The notes: generated from the letters alone by a model not told the origin. Positions 1-7,666 are shown, numbered from the stretch's first letter. The stretch is DNA of 55,651 bases from Spirosoma spitsbergense DSM 19989 (GCF_000374085.1 NZ_KB893569.1:1-55651), one strand, 5' to 3'. A program made the numbers and translations.

Positions 1-2
1 AG

Positions 3-290
3 GGTTACAAGCCCGTGGGGGTTTGGTTGTACCAACCCATCAAGAAGCCTCGTGGCCAGGAATTGAGTATGGAGCAGAAAGCCTACAACCAAGCGGTATC
101 GCGAATTCGGGTTCAGGTTGAACACGTGATTGGGAGTACGAAACGATATCGAATCGTTCGGGATGCATGTCGGTTGCGAAAAAGCGATTTTGTGGGTACG
201 GTGATTCACTTGTGCGCTGGCTTGCACAATTTCAGAGTGACACGAAAGCCTGTTCAGTATCCTAATCATCCTAAGCCTAAATTGACATAA
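3..290 (+). CDS. IS5-family transposase, C-terminal part (partial at window edge)
   Basis: The frame is open from the window edge and ends at TAA 288-290, so only the last ~95 codons are visible. The stretch with VEHVIGSTKRYRIV followed by LCAGLHNFR matches the C-terminal end of DDE_Tnp_4-type (IS5-like) transposases, where the final catalytic Glu sits in the VEH segment. Such enzymes cut and join the ends of their own insertion sequence. The gene lies directly against the broken methyltransferase gene that follows, which suggests this IS interrupted that gene. The IS right end must fall just after 290. I could not define its terminal repeat because the left end is outside the window. Confidence 0.8.
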   Translation, partial: GYKPVGVWLYQPIKKPRGQELSMEQKAYNQAVSRIRVQVEHVIGSTKRYRIVRDACRLRKSDFVGTVIHLCAGLHNFRVTRKPVQYPNHPKPKLT

Positions 291-1472
291 ACTCTAATAT
301 CTGAAAGTAGGGCTGCAGAATTAGGTTTGGGTCAGGTTTCTTCACTTGAGCAACATATCCGCTCATATCGAAACGGTAGAGATTTGACCTCAATACCAAG
401 GGGAGTGAAGGTAATTGATTTGTTCGGTCTGAAGGCCGAAGATGTATTAACACGTTTCCCCAAAGTTTATCAGCACGTTTTGGAGAACGTAAAGCCGGAA
501 AGAGATGTCAACCGGGATAGGTCAATTCGAGACAATTGGTGGTTATTTGGTCGTAACAGAGATGAAATAAGAACGGCTATAAAACCATTAAAACGTTATG
601 TTGCAACAGTTGCTACAGCGAAATACCGAATTTTTCAGTTTCTGGATACAGATATATTACCAGACGATAAACTTGTAGTAATTGCATCTGATGATGCATA
701 CATTTTAGGAATTTTATCTTCGTCGATTCATGCATATTGGGCATCAGCTACAGGTGGGCGGATGGGTGTTGGGAATGATCTTGTTTACAATAATTCCAAG
801 TGTTTCGCTACTTTTCCATTCCCCAATATTGAACTGGAACAGCAAACCCGTATTCGTGAACTAGCTGAACAATTAGACGCGCACCGTAAACGCCAACAGG
901 CCGCAAACCCTACCCTGACACTAACGGACCTCTACAACGTCGTTGAAAAGTTAAGGCAGTCCGATGGGTCGGCGGGTGAACCCTTAACCGCCAAAGACCA
1001 AACAATTAACCAACAGGGGTTAGCATCGGTGGTGCTCAGTTTACACCAGCAGATTGACGCGGCCGTTGCCGATTCCTACGGATGGCCGCACAACCTGCCA
1101 GACAGTGAGATATTAACCCGCCTTGTTCAGCTAAACCATGAACGGGCTGCTGAGGAATCCGCCGGACAAATCCGCTATCTACGCCCGTCGTATCAGGCCC
1201 CCGGCCAACAGCAGTTAATTGGACTGACAACCACGGCAACCAAAACCAGTGCCCCCGTTGCCGATGCTGTAAAACAGGAATGGCCGAAAGAGTTAGCCCA
1301 ACAGATGCAGGCCGTTCGGGATACGGTGCAACAGTCGGGCGTTCCGCTCAGTACCAAACAGGTTGCCGCCTTTTTTGCGAAAACACCCCCCGGCAAAGTA
1401 CAACCGTTGCTGGATACCTTAGCCGCCCTTGCCCTCCTGCGCCAAACCGCTGACGGAACCTATGCCATGTAA
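291..1472 (+). pseudogene. DNA methyltransferase/restriction protein (MmeI/DrmMI-like), 3' remnant
   Basis: This is the C-terminal third or so of a large class I SAM-dependent DNA methyltransferase of the kind found in type IIG and DISARM-like systems. Family-like segments begin at about nt 300 (AELGLGQV, then RSYRNGRDLTSIPRGV) and continue through DNWWLFGRNRDE, ILPDDKLVVIASDDAYILG and VGNDLVYNNSKCFATFPFPN, which corresponds to the target-recognition region. A C-terminal helical part ends at TAA 1472. The N-terminal SAM-binding and NPPY catalytic motifs are absent. Homology starts before the only possible local start (TTG 327), so this is a truncated gene, not a short one. The adjacent transposase is the likely cause. 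It is convergent with the Rep-like gene, 10 nt away. The assignment to an exact defence type is uncertain. Confidence 0.75.
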
Positions 1473-1482
1473 AAACACCAAT

Positions 1483-3114
1483 TCAGATAGGTAACTCATA
1501 CGGGGTGCCTTTCCAATAGTTGAGGGTTTGGCGTTCGCTATCGCTGAGGATTAGCATCTGAGCGGGTGGGAACAAAGGCAGTTGCCCCCCGCCCGCCCCG
1601 TTGATAGCCCGCAACACCCTACGCCGTAAAGTATTGGGCGGGTTAGTGATCTTATTTCTGGCGTTGTGTGCCGCCTGACTGTATGGGTCCTCTTTCGAGC
1701 CTTTGGCGTACTGTCTGTGCTGGCTATCGAGCATCAGCATCAGGTCGTCGTCGTTGCGTAACATAGTGGCCGATACAAACCGTTGCCCCGGTCGGGGTTT
1801 CTCAATCAATACCCCCGTTACCGGGCAAATAACCGGATCGGGTTGGGTGGTAGTTGGTGTGTTTACCGTGTCAGGTTGTAACCCTGAATACAAGGGGTTA
1901 ATTCGTGACAAATCGGGGGTTTCGATGTTGGTTAATTCGTGACAGGTTGAGGGCGATAAATTCCCACAATCGGGAATGACTAACCCGGTTAATTCGTGAC
2001 AGGTTGAGGGCGGGTTTATAACAGCTCCATTACAGCTATTGGGGATTTGTGGAGGGTCCGTTTTTGGCGGGTTTCTCTTATTAACCTCTACTCTTTCGGC
2101 CTGATTTTCCTCTGGTAAAATACCGTGTTTTGTCAGGTGCTGCCATGCCGCCCGGCGTTCGTCAATACGTGTCAGCAGGTGGTCGGGAACGGTGGTTAAT
2201 TGCTCCCACGTTTGGGCAATCAATGCTGCCGTTTGAGCGGGCCGATTTTCGCCCCGTCGGTGTTTGTCGAGTAGTGCCCGGTAACGTCGTTCTGTGCGTA
2301 GCAACCGTTGATTGTGGGTGTTTGCCTGGGTTGTGGTCAGGTTGTCGGGTATCTGCCAGAATCGGGGGTTGCATCCATCCCGGTAAATCTCCCGTTCGCG
2401 GGCTGTCAGTGCATCAGGTTTGATTGTTGGGTCGTCAAATAGAATCCGGTTAAAGGTATCCATCAGCAACGCCCCCAGCGGGCGGTAATTGGTTACAGTC
2501 AGCAGATCGGCCAACGTGTTGAGACGCACCCCCGTTTTATCAAAGTAAACCATTTTGGCAACCTTCACCTCAACCCGTAGCAGGTTCCCATCCAACCCCC
2601 GCTGTTTGCCCTTGTCGTACAACTTCACCGTAAACCGCTGGAACCGGCATTCATGGTACGGGGTCTTACTGCCCGTATCACACCTAAAAGGTTTGTTCTT
2701 ATAGCAGATCAGGTTATCCAGTAGTTGAGCAACCGGAAAAGGCAGTTCCACATTTACCCCAAATTCAATGGTGTTGATTTTTGAGTTGAACGGGTCGATA
2801 CCGTATAGGGTCACTAATTGATCGAGCGTCAGCAGCAGGTCGGTAGCCGTGAACTGATCGGCGTTATGTTCGCCGTAGTTGCCGAACTTGTGTAAACTAC
2901 CTTTTGTCTCAACCCGCTGGCCTTCGCCCGTTCGTCGGGGAACGAGCCGGAAGATCAGCCCCCGGTCAAAGGCCTTCCGTATTGGGTTGAGAATAGCCCC
3001 GGTATTGGTATCGACCAACGCCCCGAACGTCAGCCGGTCATTATTCAGCAGAACCGGTACGCCGTTCGGGTCATTCCATAGTCCAACGTCCAGCATTTTC
3101 ATACCATCAACCAT
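1483..3114 (-). CDS. Putative replication initiator (Phage X / gpII-like), 543 aa
   Basis: The N-terminal ~330 residues resemble Bacteroidetes Rep-like proteins related to the phage gene II/X family. Visible segments are GSLHKFGNYGEHNADQF, NTIEFGVNVELP, ICYKNKPF, and FTVKLYDKGKQ followed by LRVEVKVAKM. By family analogy it would nick an origin and start rolling-circle-type replication of the excised element. The C-terminal ~200 residues are a low-complexity Pro/Thr/Asn-rich linker followed by a short conserved-looking tail. This is the last gene of the leftward island operon, 59 nt after the 145-aa gene. Three identical DNA repeats lie in the linker region and are read in two different frames. 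A relaxase or an unrelated function is possible, because no catalytic Tyr pair could be proven by eye. Confidence 0.5.
   Translation of the reverse strand: MVDGMKMLDVGLWNDPNGVPVLLNNDRLTFGALVDTNTGAILNPIRKAFDRGLIFRLVPRRTGEGQRVETKGSLHKFGNYGEHNADQFTATDLLLTLDQLVTLYGIDPFNSKINTIEFGVNVELPFPVAQLLDNLICYKNKPFRCDTGSKTPYHECRFQRFTVKLYDKGKQRGLDGNLLRVEVKVAKMVYFDKTGVRLNTLADLLTVTNYRPLGALLMDTFNRILFDDPTIKPDALTAREREIYRDGCNPRFWQIPDNLTTTQANTHNQRLLRTERRYRALLDKHRRGENRPAQTAALIAQTWEQLTTVPDHLLTRIDERRAAWQHLTKHGILPEENQAERVEVNKRNPPKTDPPQIPNSCNGAVINPPSTCHELTGLVIPDCGNLSPSTCHELTNIETPDLSRINPLYSGLQPDTVNTPTTTQPDPVICPVTGVLIEKPRPGQRFVSATMLRNDDDLMLMLDSQHRQYAKGSKEDPYSQAAHNARNKITNPPNTLRRRVLRAINGAGGGQLPLFPPAQMLILSDSERQTLNYWKGTPYELPI
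1896..2012. repeat. Iteron-like direct repeats inside the Rep-like gene
   Basis: The 15-mer GGTTAATTCGTGACA occurs at 1896-1910, 1930-1944 and 1987-2001. The last two copies extend identically to 26 bp (1930-1955, 1987-2012). On the coding strand, copies 2 and 3 are read as TCHELT, while copy 1 is read in another frame as LSRINP. The conservation is therefore of DNA and not of protein. An origin or Rep-binding site is the likely meaning, by inference. Confidence 0.6.
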
Positions 3115-3173
3115 AGTTGTAGTAAACCGCCCGACACGAGCGGCCGGGCGGTTGGGTTACGATGTGGATAGAA

Positions 3174-3611
3174 TCAGAGAAGCCCGCGATTGATAACCGT
3201 CGATACAAACGCGTCCCGTTCTTTGGGATACGGATAATAGGCGGGAAAGTAGCGGAGGGACATACGCCCGGCATCCGTGGCAAATCGTACTAGTACGCCG
3301 TTCTGAACCTTACTGCCATTGCGCCCGAATGTCAGCACGTTGCCAATATATACGCCGGTATGGGCGGTAGGTTGAAGACCCGTAAAAAACGTGATCTTCC
3401 GTTTTCCCCCTTTGCCCGTTCCCTCTTTCTTTTCGGTGTTGGGACCGCGTAGAATGAAGTTAGCGTCTATGTTGTCATTGAACCGTCGGTCCTCTGCAAT
3501 CAATTCACGCGGAACCTTGCAAAACCCCGGCTCACATTCTTTAACAATATACCGGCCTTTGTCGGGGTCGAGCGTAAAGGTCAGGTAGTGCGAAGCTGGT
3601 AAATACATCAT
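3174..3611 (-). CDS. Hypothetical island protein, 145 aa
   Basis: I do not recognise this protein. It has no signal peptide or membrane segment. The visible sequence alternates beta-like stretches (HYLTFTLDPDKGRYIVKE, TGVYIGNVLTFG, NGVLVRFATDAGRMSLRYFP) with a short Lys/Gly-rich loop (KKEGTGKGGKRK), which would suit a small OB- or beta-barrel-type nucleic-acid binder. Its start overlaps the stop of the HTH gene by 4 nt (3608-3611), so the two are translationally coupled. It precedes the Rep-like gene by 59 nt. A replication accessory such as a single-strand binding protein is a guess from position only. Confidence 0.6.
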   Translation of the reverse strand: MMYLPASHYLTFTLDPDKGRYIVKECEPGFCKVPRELIAEDRRFNDNIDANFILRGPNTEKKEGTGKGGKRKITFFTGLQPTAHTGVYIGNVLTFGRNGSKVQNGVLVRFATDAGRMSLRYFPAYYPYPKERDAFVSTVINRGLL

Positions 3612-3943
3612 CGGCCCCTACCCTCCACCGCCTTAGTGTGTTTAAACCGTCGGGATTCTTTCAGTGCGGCCAATACGTCAGCACGCCGATAACGAACCCG
3701 CCCGTTTATTTTGAGCGGAACCAGAACGGCCGGGCGGTCGTCTGAATCTTTGGCCCAATCATGAAGGGTAGTCAGTGACACCTGAAACCGGTCAGCCGTT
3801 TGCCGACGGGTCAGCAGTTCGGGTAGGTCAGCCCCAACAGGCGGGGGTGGTGTGTAGGTCGCTAACTCCGAGCGAACCGCCCCGCGTACCAACTCTGTCA
3901 GTTGGTCGGGGGTAATCTGAATTTGTGTGATAGTACCGTACAT
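3608..3943 (-). CDS. Helix-turn-helix (excisionase/MerR-type) protein
   Basis: This 111-aa protein has a C-terminal winged-helix domain of the HTH_17/excisionase type from about residue 45: LLTRRQTADRFQVSLTTLHDW followed by a wing and RYRRADVLAALKESRR. The N-terminal 40 residues are probably a flexible or coiled segment ending in a Pro run. In Bacteroidetes integrative elements such proteins act as excision (Xis-like) or replication-control factors. Here it leads the HTH/145-aa/Rep cluster with a 4-nt overlap to the next gene. The next island gene upstream starts about 90 nt away, so a promoter may lie between 3944 and 4030, but I see no clear consensus. Confidence 0.8.
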   Translation of the reverse strand: MYGTITQIQITPDQLTELVRGAVRSELATYTPPPPVGADLPELLTRRQTADRFQVSLTTLHDWAKDSDDRPAVLVPLKINGRVRYRRADVLAALKESRRFKHTKAVEGRGR

Positions 3944-4030
3944 TTTGAACCGTAGTTTATTGTCTACGTTTCAAATTACGCGGGTCTGTATTCGAGCGTC
4001 ATTCCACTGGAAGGCAACTGGAATGAATTT

Positions 4031-4951
4031 TTATTTTTTCTGCGAGCGTGCTACCCGTGCCTGCATCAACTTTTGTAAGGAATCTAAAAACGTCTTTCCG
4101 TCAGCGTGTTTGTACGTATTAAGTATTCGTTTGCTAACAAGCCCATCAACATCTAATTTTTCAATCCCAAACAAGGTTTCAAACTTTTGTGTCAGTTCGG
4201 CAATAATCACTGGTTTATTACTATCTACATTAACTATTTGCTCTGACTTCGCTAATGCCCAAATCACTTCTGCCAAATCGGTTTTATCTCCTTTCCATTG
4301 GAGTTTTACTTCTGGGATAATGGGTGTGGGCTCTTGATTATCCACAGTAACACCGATAAACTCTTTAACACTTATATACTTACGAAACTCATTTGAATGC
4401 CTTTTATAAATTTCAGGCGCAAACTGTCTTATTAAATGAATGACACGTCGGTTTAAACTTTCTAACCACTGACCCCATAAGTTTAAAGTAATTATGTTTT
4501 CGTTAATATACTTAAATTCAAAAACAGGGATAGGGTTGCCAGCGTCATCGGTAACTAAAGAATTAATATCCGTGACTTTTGCCCTCTTCAAAGCGGCCTT
4601 TAAATCTTGTAGATGGGTTTTTCTATCTTGTAAATGAGACAATTTCTCAAAAACATACTTGTTCACCCGTAGCCACTGATCTAGGAGTACTTCTATTAAT
4701 GTTTTAGCATAAATTGTCTGTAATGCCGTTTCGTTTCTGGATACAAAAAATTCCTCTAATACCTCCCCTAATTCGTTGGTTTTAACAAAATCTATGACCT
4801 GTTTATTGATTTCTGTGTCTATCGAATGAGTCGAAAGGTCGGTGAACATTAGGGTTAGTTCAATTCTGGTATTCAGGTTGCTAAAAGAAGTAACCCAACT
4901 ATTTGGTGTTGGCATGGTTGACATCTTGGTTTGGTCGGTAATCACTTTCAA
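4031..4951 (-). CDS. RteC-domain protein
   Basis: This 306-aa protein has a C-terminal ~90 residues that match the RteC pattern: LQWKGDKTDLAEVIWALAKS, then a FETLFGIEKLDVDG-like segment, then FLDSLQKLMQARV. RteC of the Bacteroides element CTnDOT is an excision and transfer regulator, so this protein probably controls island mobility. The N-terminal part is helical and polar, with several amphipathic stretches and no signal peptide. Base composition is visibly more AT-rich than the flanking island genes, hinting at a separate origin for this gene. It sits between a degenerate tRNA-like sequence and the HTH gene. The assignment rests on the C-terminal domain only. Confidence 0.65.
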   Translation of the reverse strand: MKVITDQTKMSTMPTPNSWVTSFSNLNTRIELTLMFTDLSTHSIDTEINKQVIDFVKTNELGEVLEEFFVSRNETALQTIYAKTLIEVLLDQWLRVNKYVFEKLSHLQDRKTHLQDLKAALKRAKVTDINSLVTDDAGNPIPVFEFKYINENIITLNLWGQWLESLNRRVIHLIRQFAPEIYKRHSNEFRKYISVKEFIGVTVDNQEPTPIIPEVKLQWKGDKTDLAEVIWALAKSEQIVNVDSNKPVIIAELTQKFETLFGIEKLDVDGLVSKRILNTYKHADGKTFLDSLQKLMQARVARSQKK

Positions 4952-5004
4952 TAAGTAACCGTACTCAGATAGTGGGTATGGTTTTACTTAATTCGGAAAA
5001 GATG

Positions 5005-5085
5005 CAGAGAGCGAGGGATTCAACCCCCAGGTACCCCTGAGAGTACTTTGCAGCCGTATTCCTTCAACCACTCGGACACCCCTCT
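5005..5085 (-). pseudogene. Degenerate class II (Ser-like) tRNA sequence
   Basis: The minus strand shows an acceptor arm (AGAGGGG against GCTCTCT, mostly paired), a D-arm with TCCGAGTGGTTGAAGGA typical of tRNA-Ser, and a loop CTGCAAA whose anticodon position would read GCA. A 6-bp variable arm follows (GTACTC/GGGTAC), then a T-arm with a one-base-short loop (TTGAAT). The 3' strand of the anticodon stem is missing. It looks like a decayed tRNA, possibly a relic integration site, and not a working tRNA. Confidence 0.55.
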
Positions 5086-5093
5086 ACAACGTA

Positions 5094-5360
5094 TCAGGCT
5101 GCGGTTTCCAACCCGTTGTAATGCAACATAACGCGGCCTAAATCAACGGCCCGTACTTCGTCAGCATTCAGGGTTTCAACCCCAACTGTGTCTCCTTTGG
5201 CCGGTCCGCCGGTGCGGTTTATAAATTCCACTTCGTACAAATCGTTACCCGCATCGGCGGACCGACCGTAAATATGAACGACGGTGCCCACATCACCCCG
5301 GCGCAATCCGAGTGCCGGGCGGTCAGTCAGCAAGGCTACTAATTCGAGTTCCTGAATCAT
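5094..5360 (-). CDS. DUF4926 domain protein
   Basis: This 88-aa protein has the DUF4926 pattern: LVALLTDRPALGLRRGDVGTVVHIY, then YEVEFIN, then GDTVGVETLNADEVR. It is a small beta-rich, KOW-like fold of unknown function, found often beside toxin-like genes. It starts 7 nt after the MazF-like gene and is almost certainly co-transcribed as the third member of the antitoxin/toxin cluster. It could be an accessory part of the toxin system or simply cargo. Confidence 0.75.
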   Translation of the reverse strand: MIQELELVALLTDRPALGLRRGDVGTVVHIYGRSADAGNDLYEVEFINRTGGPAKGDTVGVETLNADEVRAVDLGRVMLHYNGLETAA

Positions 5361-5367
5361 ACGGTTG

Positions 5368-5697
5368 TTAGATAGTTCGGGTCAGGTAGTCAGCTAATCG
5401 TTGCAACAGGTCGGAGTGTAATCCATCCGGTATGTAGCCAATGGCCCGGTCTAGGTCAGCAGCCGGTATGGCAATCAGGTTAGCCAGCCGAACAACCGAC
5501 GCAACCCGTAGCCGATTGTCAGGATTTGGCTGTAACACCTCATCGAAACCCGGTACGGTTTGCCGTAGCTGGGAGGAAATACCACATACCAGAAAATCAC
5601 CGTAGCCGGGCAACTGACGCAATAACAGAACCGGGCGCGGTTTGTAGGCTCCGTCTGATTGCTGAATTGATGCAATGGCTATATCTCCCTCCTGCAT
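5368..5697 (-). CDS. PemK/MazF-family toxin
   Basis: This 109-aa protein has the MazF/PemK layout: an N-terminal beta strand (GDIAIASIQQSDG), the PRPVLLL segment, FLVCGISSQ, and a C-terminal LRVASVVRLANLIAI segment followed by a helix ending in LADYL. Relatives are sequence-specific mRNA endoribonucleases that stop growth until neutralised. Its start lies 2 nt after the stop of the 82-aa gene, the usual antitoxin-toxin arrangement. On an integrative element such a pair would favour element retention. Confidence 0.8.
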   Translation of the reverse strand: MQEGDIAIASIQQSDGAYKPRPVLLLRQLPGYGDFLVCGISSQLRQTVPGFDEVLQPNPDNRLRVASVVRLANLIAIPAADLDRAIGYIPDGLHSDLLQRLADYLTRTI

Positions 5698-5699
5698 GG

Positions 5700-5948
5700 T
5701 TAAGAACGGTTGCGGGCGGTGTAGGCGGGTACGTCAGAGTAATCAGGCTCATTGTCACCATAGGACCGATTCAGCGCAGCATGAGCAGCAGCCCGAAAAT
5801 CAGCGCGTTCGGTTTCTTCTGCCTGTTGCTGTATCAAATCCAGCAGACCACTAACAAAGGGGTCTAACTGGTTATCGTGTTGCTCAATATCAATCGTCAG
5901 AATTTTAGGCTGTCCCTGTGGGTCAGTAATGAGTGATACACCTTGCAT
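5700..5948 (-). CDS. Antitoxin partner of the MazF-like toxin
   Basis: This 82-aa acidic protein has a predicted N-terminal strand (SLITDPQGQPKILTIDIEQ) and a helical, charged C-terminus (LLDLIQQQAEETERADFRAAAHAALNRS). It directly precedes the toxin gene (2-nt gap) and follows the integrase gene by 25 nt. Size, acidity and position argue for an antitoxin. The sequence itself matches no family I know with certainty. It may also repress the operon. Confidence 0.65.
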   Translation of the reverse strand: MQGVSLITDPQGQPKILTIDIEQHDNQLDPFVSGLLDLIQQQAEETERADFRAAAHAALNRSYGDNEPDYSDVPAYTARNRS

Positions 5949-5973
5949 ATTGGGTATTGGTTGAGGTGAAAAA

Positions 5974-7347
5974 TCAGGCTACTTTGTGTAATGAAAGAAC
6001 CGGAACGGCTGAATTGATACCGGAAAAATGCGGATGCTCCAGCATCAGCAGGGCGTTTTGCTCCGATGAAACTTTAATGTACTTCATAAACATTACCTCC
6101 GACTTGTGCCCGGTTATTTTCATAATCGAAACCGTTGGCACAGCCGCCAGAAATGCGTTTGTAGCGAACGAACGGCGGGCGGTGTGCGTGGTTAGCATTT
6201 CCCATTTTTGCGCGGTCAGCGTCGAACGTTTGCCGCCCTGGGTACGGGTCCGCTCTACCGGCGTTGTTAGCCCGGCTACCTGTCCCAATTCTTTGAGGTA
6301 CTGGTTAAACTTTTGATTCGACATGGTGCGGGGTGGTACGCCTTCGTATTTGGCGAGTATAGCCAGTACATTCGGGTTGAGGGGTATCGAAACCCGGGCG
6401 GCTGTCTTTTGGGTCGTTACGCTCAAAATACGCCCCCCGTAGGTTATGTTTACCGGGCGTAACTCCGAGTAATCCGAAAACCGTAACCCCGTATAGCAAC
6501 CAATCAAAAACAGGTCCCGAACCCGGTCGAGCCGTAAATCGTGGGTCAGGTCGAGGTTATAGAGGGTTGTCAGTTCGTCGTTATCAAGGTAGATGGTATC
6601 AACCTCCTCCTCAATCTTTTTAAAGTCTCTTGACTGAAAGTCGGTGTTTTGGTGTAATCCTTCGGCGTAGGCGTGTTTCAGCAGCATTTTAACTCCGTTT
6701 AGCACCGCCCCCACATAGTTGAGTGAATGCCCCTGCGCAGTCAGGTACTTTTTGAACCGGTTGTAGAAGTCGAGCGTAAAGGCATCGTAATCCAGCCCCC
6801 GCCCGATGGTTTGCTGATAGTCGGTCAGGATATTCCGAAACTTGATGAAGTTTTTGAGAGTCCCATCGGCAAACCGCGAATTTTTGGCGTTCAGCCGTTT
6901 CCCGGCCTTTGCATCGGCTACGAACCGGGTAATAAACTGCGTAAACGTTTCTTTCTCCTCAACCTTTGCCGGTTTAGTTGCCCTGATTCGGCCTAGCTGA
7001 TTGTCGAGGTGGTGTTTGATCGCTGCGTTATCGAACGCCCCCCCAGCCAACTGCAATGCATTCATAACCCGCACGAATGCCGCCCGGTGTCGGTCGAGGT
7101 GGGCGTTAATGGTTTCGTGTTGTTGCCGAACGATACGGTTTTTCTGGTTGGTGTAGGCGCGTTGGTTATCGGTATCCCATTGGTAGGGCTCAATAAATTG
7201 CCCGGTTGAATAGACAAACCGTCGGTTTTCGTAGCGGAAAATCAGTGAAACGAGGGTGGCATCCGTGGTGCGGGGGTCTTTGAGCAGGAATTTTACATCT
7301 GCGGCAAGGGTATTTTGCATGTCATAACTTGGTTTGGTCGATACCAA
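5974..7347 (-). CDS. Tyrosine-type site-specific integrase, 457 aa
   Basis: This is the element's recombinase. Order of domains: an arm-type DNA-binding domain (~15-125), a SAM-like core-binding domain (~135-235) and the catalytic domain (~250-440). The catalytic residues are visible: Arg289 in GCYTGLRFSDY, His388 and Arg391 in HTARRSF, His414 in TGHKS and the nucleophile Tyr423 in MKYIKV. The length is typical of Bacteroidetes integrases with an Arm_DNA-bind_5 domain. The gene starts about 170 bp from the 3' end of tRNA-Lys and reads away from it, so tRNA-Lys is the probable attachment site. It appears intact. Confidence 0.92.
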   Translation of the reverse strand: MVSTKPSYDMQNTLAADVKFLLKDPRTTDATLVSLIFRYENRRFVYSTGQFIEPYQWDTDNQRAYTNQKNRIVRQQHETINAHLDRHRAAFVRVMNALQLAGGAFDNAAIKHHLDNQLGRIRATKPAKVEEKETFTQFITRFVADAKAGKRLNAKNSRFADGTLKNFIKFRNILTDYQQTIGRGLDYDAFTLDFYNRFKKYLTAQGHSLNYVGAVLNGVKMLLKHAYAEGLHQNTDFQSRDFKKIEEEVDTIYLDNDELTTLYNLDLTHDLRLDRVRDLFLIGCYTGLRFSDYSELRPVNITYGGRILSVTTQKTAARVSIPLNPNVLAILAKYEGVPPRTMSNQKFNQYLKELGQVAGLTTPVERTRTQGGKRSTLTAQKWEMLTTHTARRSFATNAFLAAVPTVSIMKITGHKSEVMFMKYIKVSSEQNALLMLEHPHFSGINSAVPVLSLHKVA

Positions 7348-7359
7348 GTTACGAATAAT

Positions 7360-7400
7360 CCGTCAACCAGCCTATATCCAGTTGACGGATTGGTTGACGG
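7360..7400. repeat. GTTGACGG repeats upstream of the integrase
   Basis: Three copies of a GTTGACGG word lie in 41 bp: CCGTCAACC (inverted) at 7360-7368, GTTGACGG at 7381-7388 and GGTTGACGG at 7392-7400. They sit between the integrase start and the tRNA. Integrase arm sites or an Xis operator are plausible, by inference from position. Confidence 0.5.
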
Positions 7401-7449
7401 TTTTACTTTGTTTTATCGAACTATTCTCAATAAAGTACAATCAAGAAAA

Positions 7450-7501
7450 AAGGCTAATCAGTTGATTTTGAGCTACTTTAACTCTAATCTTGATTAGCCT
7501 T
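7450..7501 (-). terminator. Hairpin downstream of tRNA-Lys
   Basis: Arms AAGGCTAATCA (7450-7460) and TGATTAGCCTT (7491-7501) pair perfectly around a 30-nt loop. On the minus strand the hairpin is followed by a T run, as expected for termination after tRNA-Lys. The long loop is unusual, so another role near the attachment region cannot be excluded. Confidence 0.55.
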
Positions 7502-7514
7502 AATTTGTAAAAAG

Positions 7515-7587
7515 TGATCCGGCTGGGATTCGAACCCAGGACCCATACATTAAAAGTGTATTGCTCTACCAGCTGAGCTACCAGATC
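7515..7587 (-). tRNA. tRNA-Lys (anticodon UUU)
   Basis: This is a complete cloverleaf on the minus strand. The acceptor GATCTGG pairs with CCGGATC. The D-arm is AGCTCAGCTGGTAGAGC. The anticodon stem ATACA/TGTAT carries the loop CTTTTAA, giving anticodon TTT. The T-arm CTGGGTTCGAATCCCAG is canonical. CCA is not encoded. The 3' end faces the integrase gene of the island. Confidence 0.96.
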
Positions 7588-7666
7588 GTTTTCCCTTCGT
7601 TTCGACTATTTGTCGTTGTTTGGGAATGCAAAAGTAGGTGTTTGCTTTTCTAAACGCAAGCGTGAT

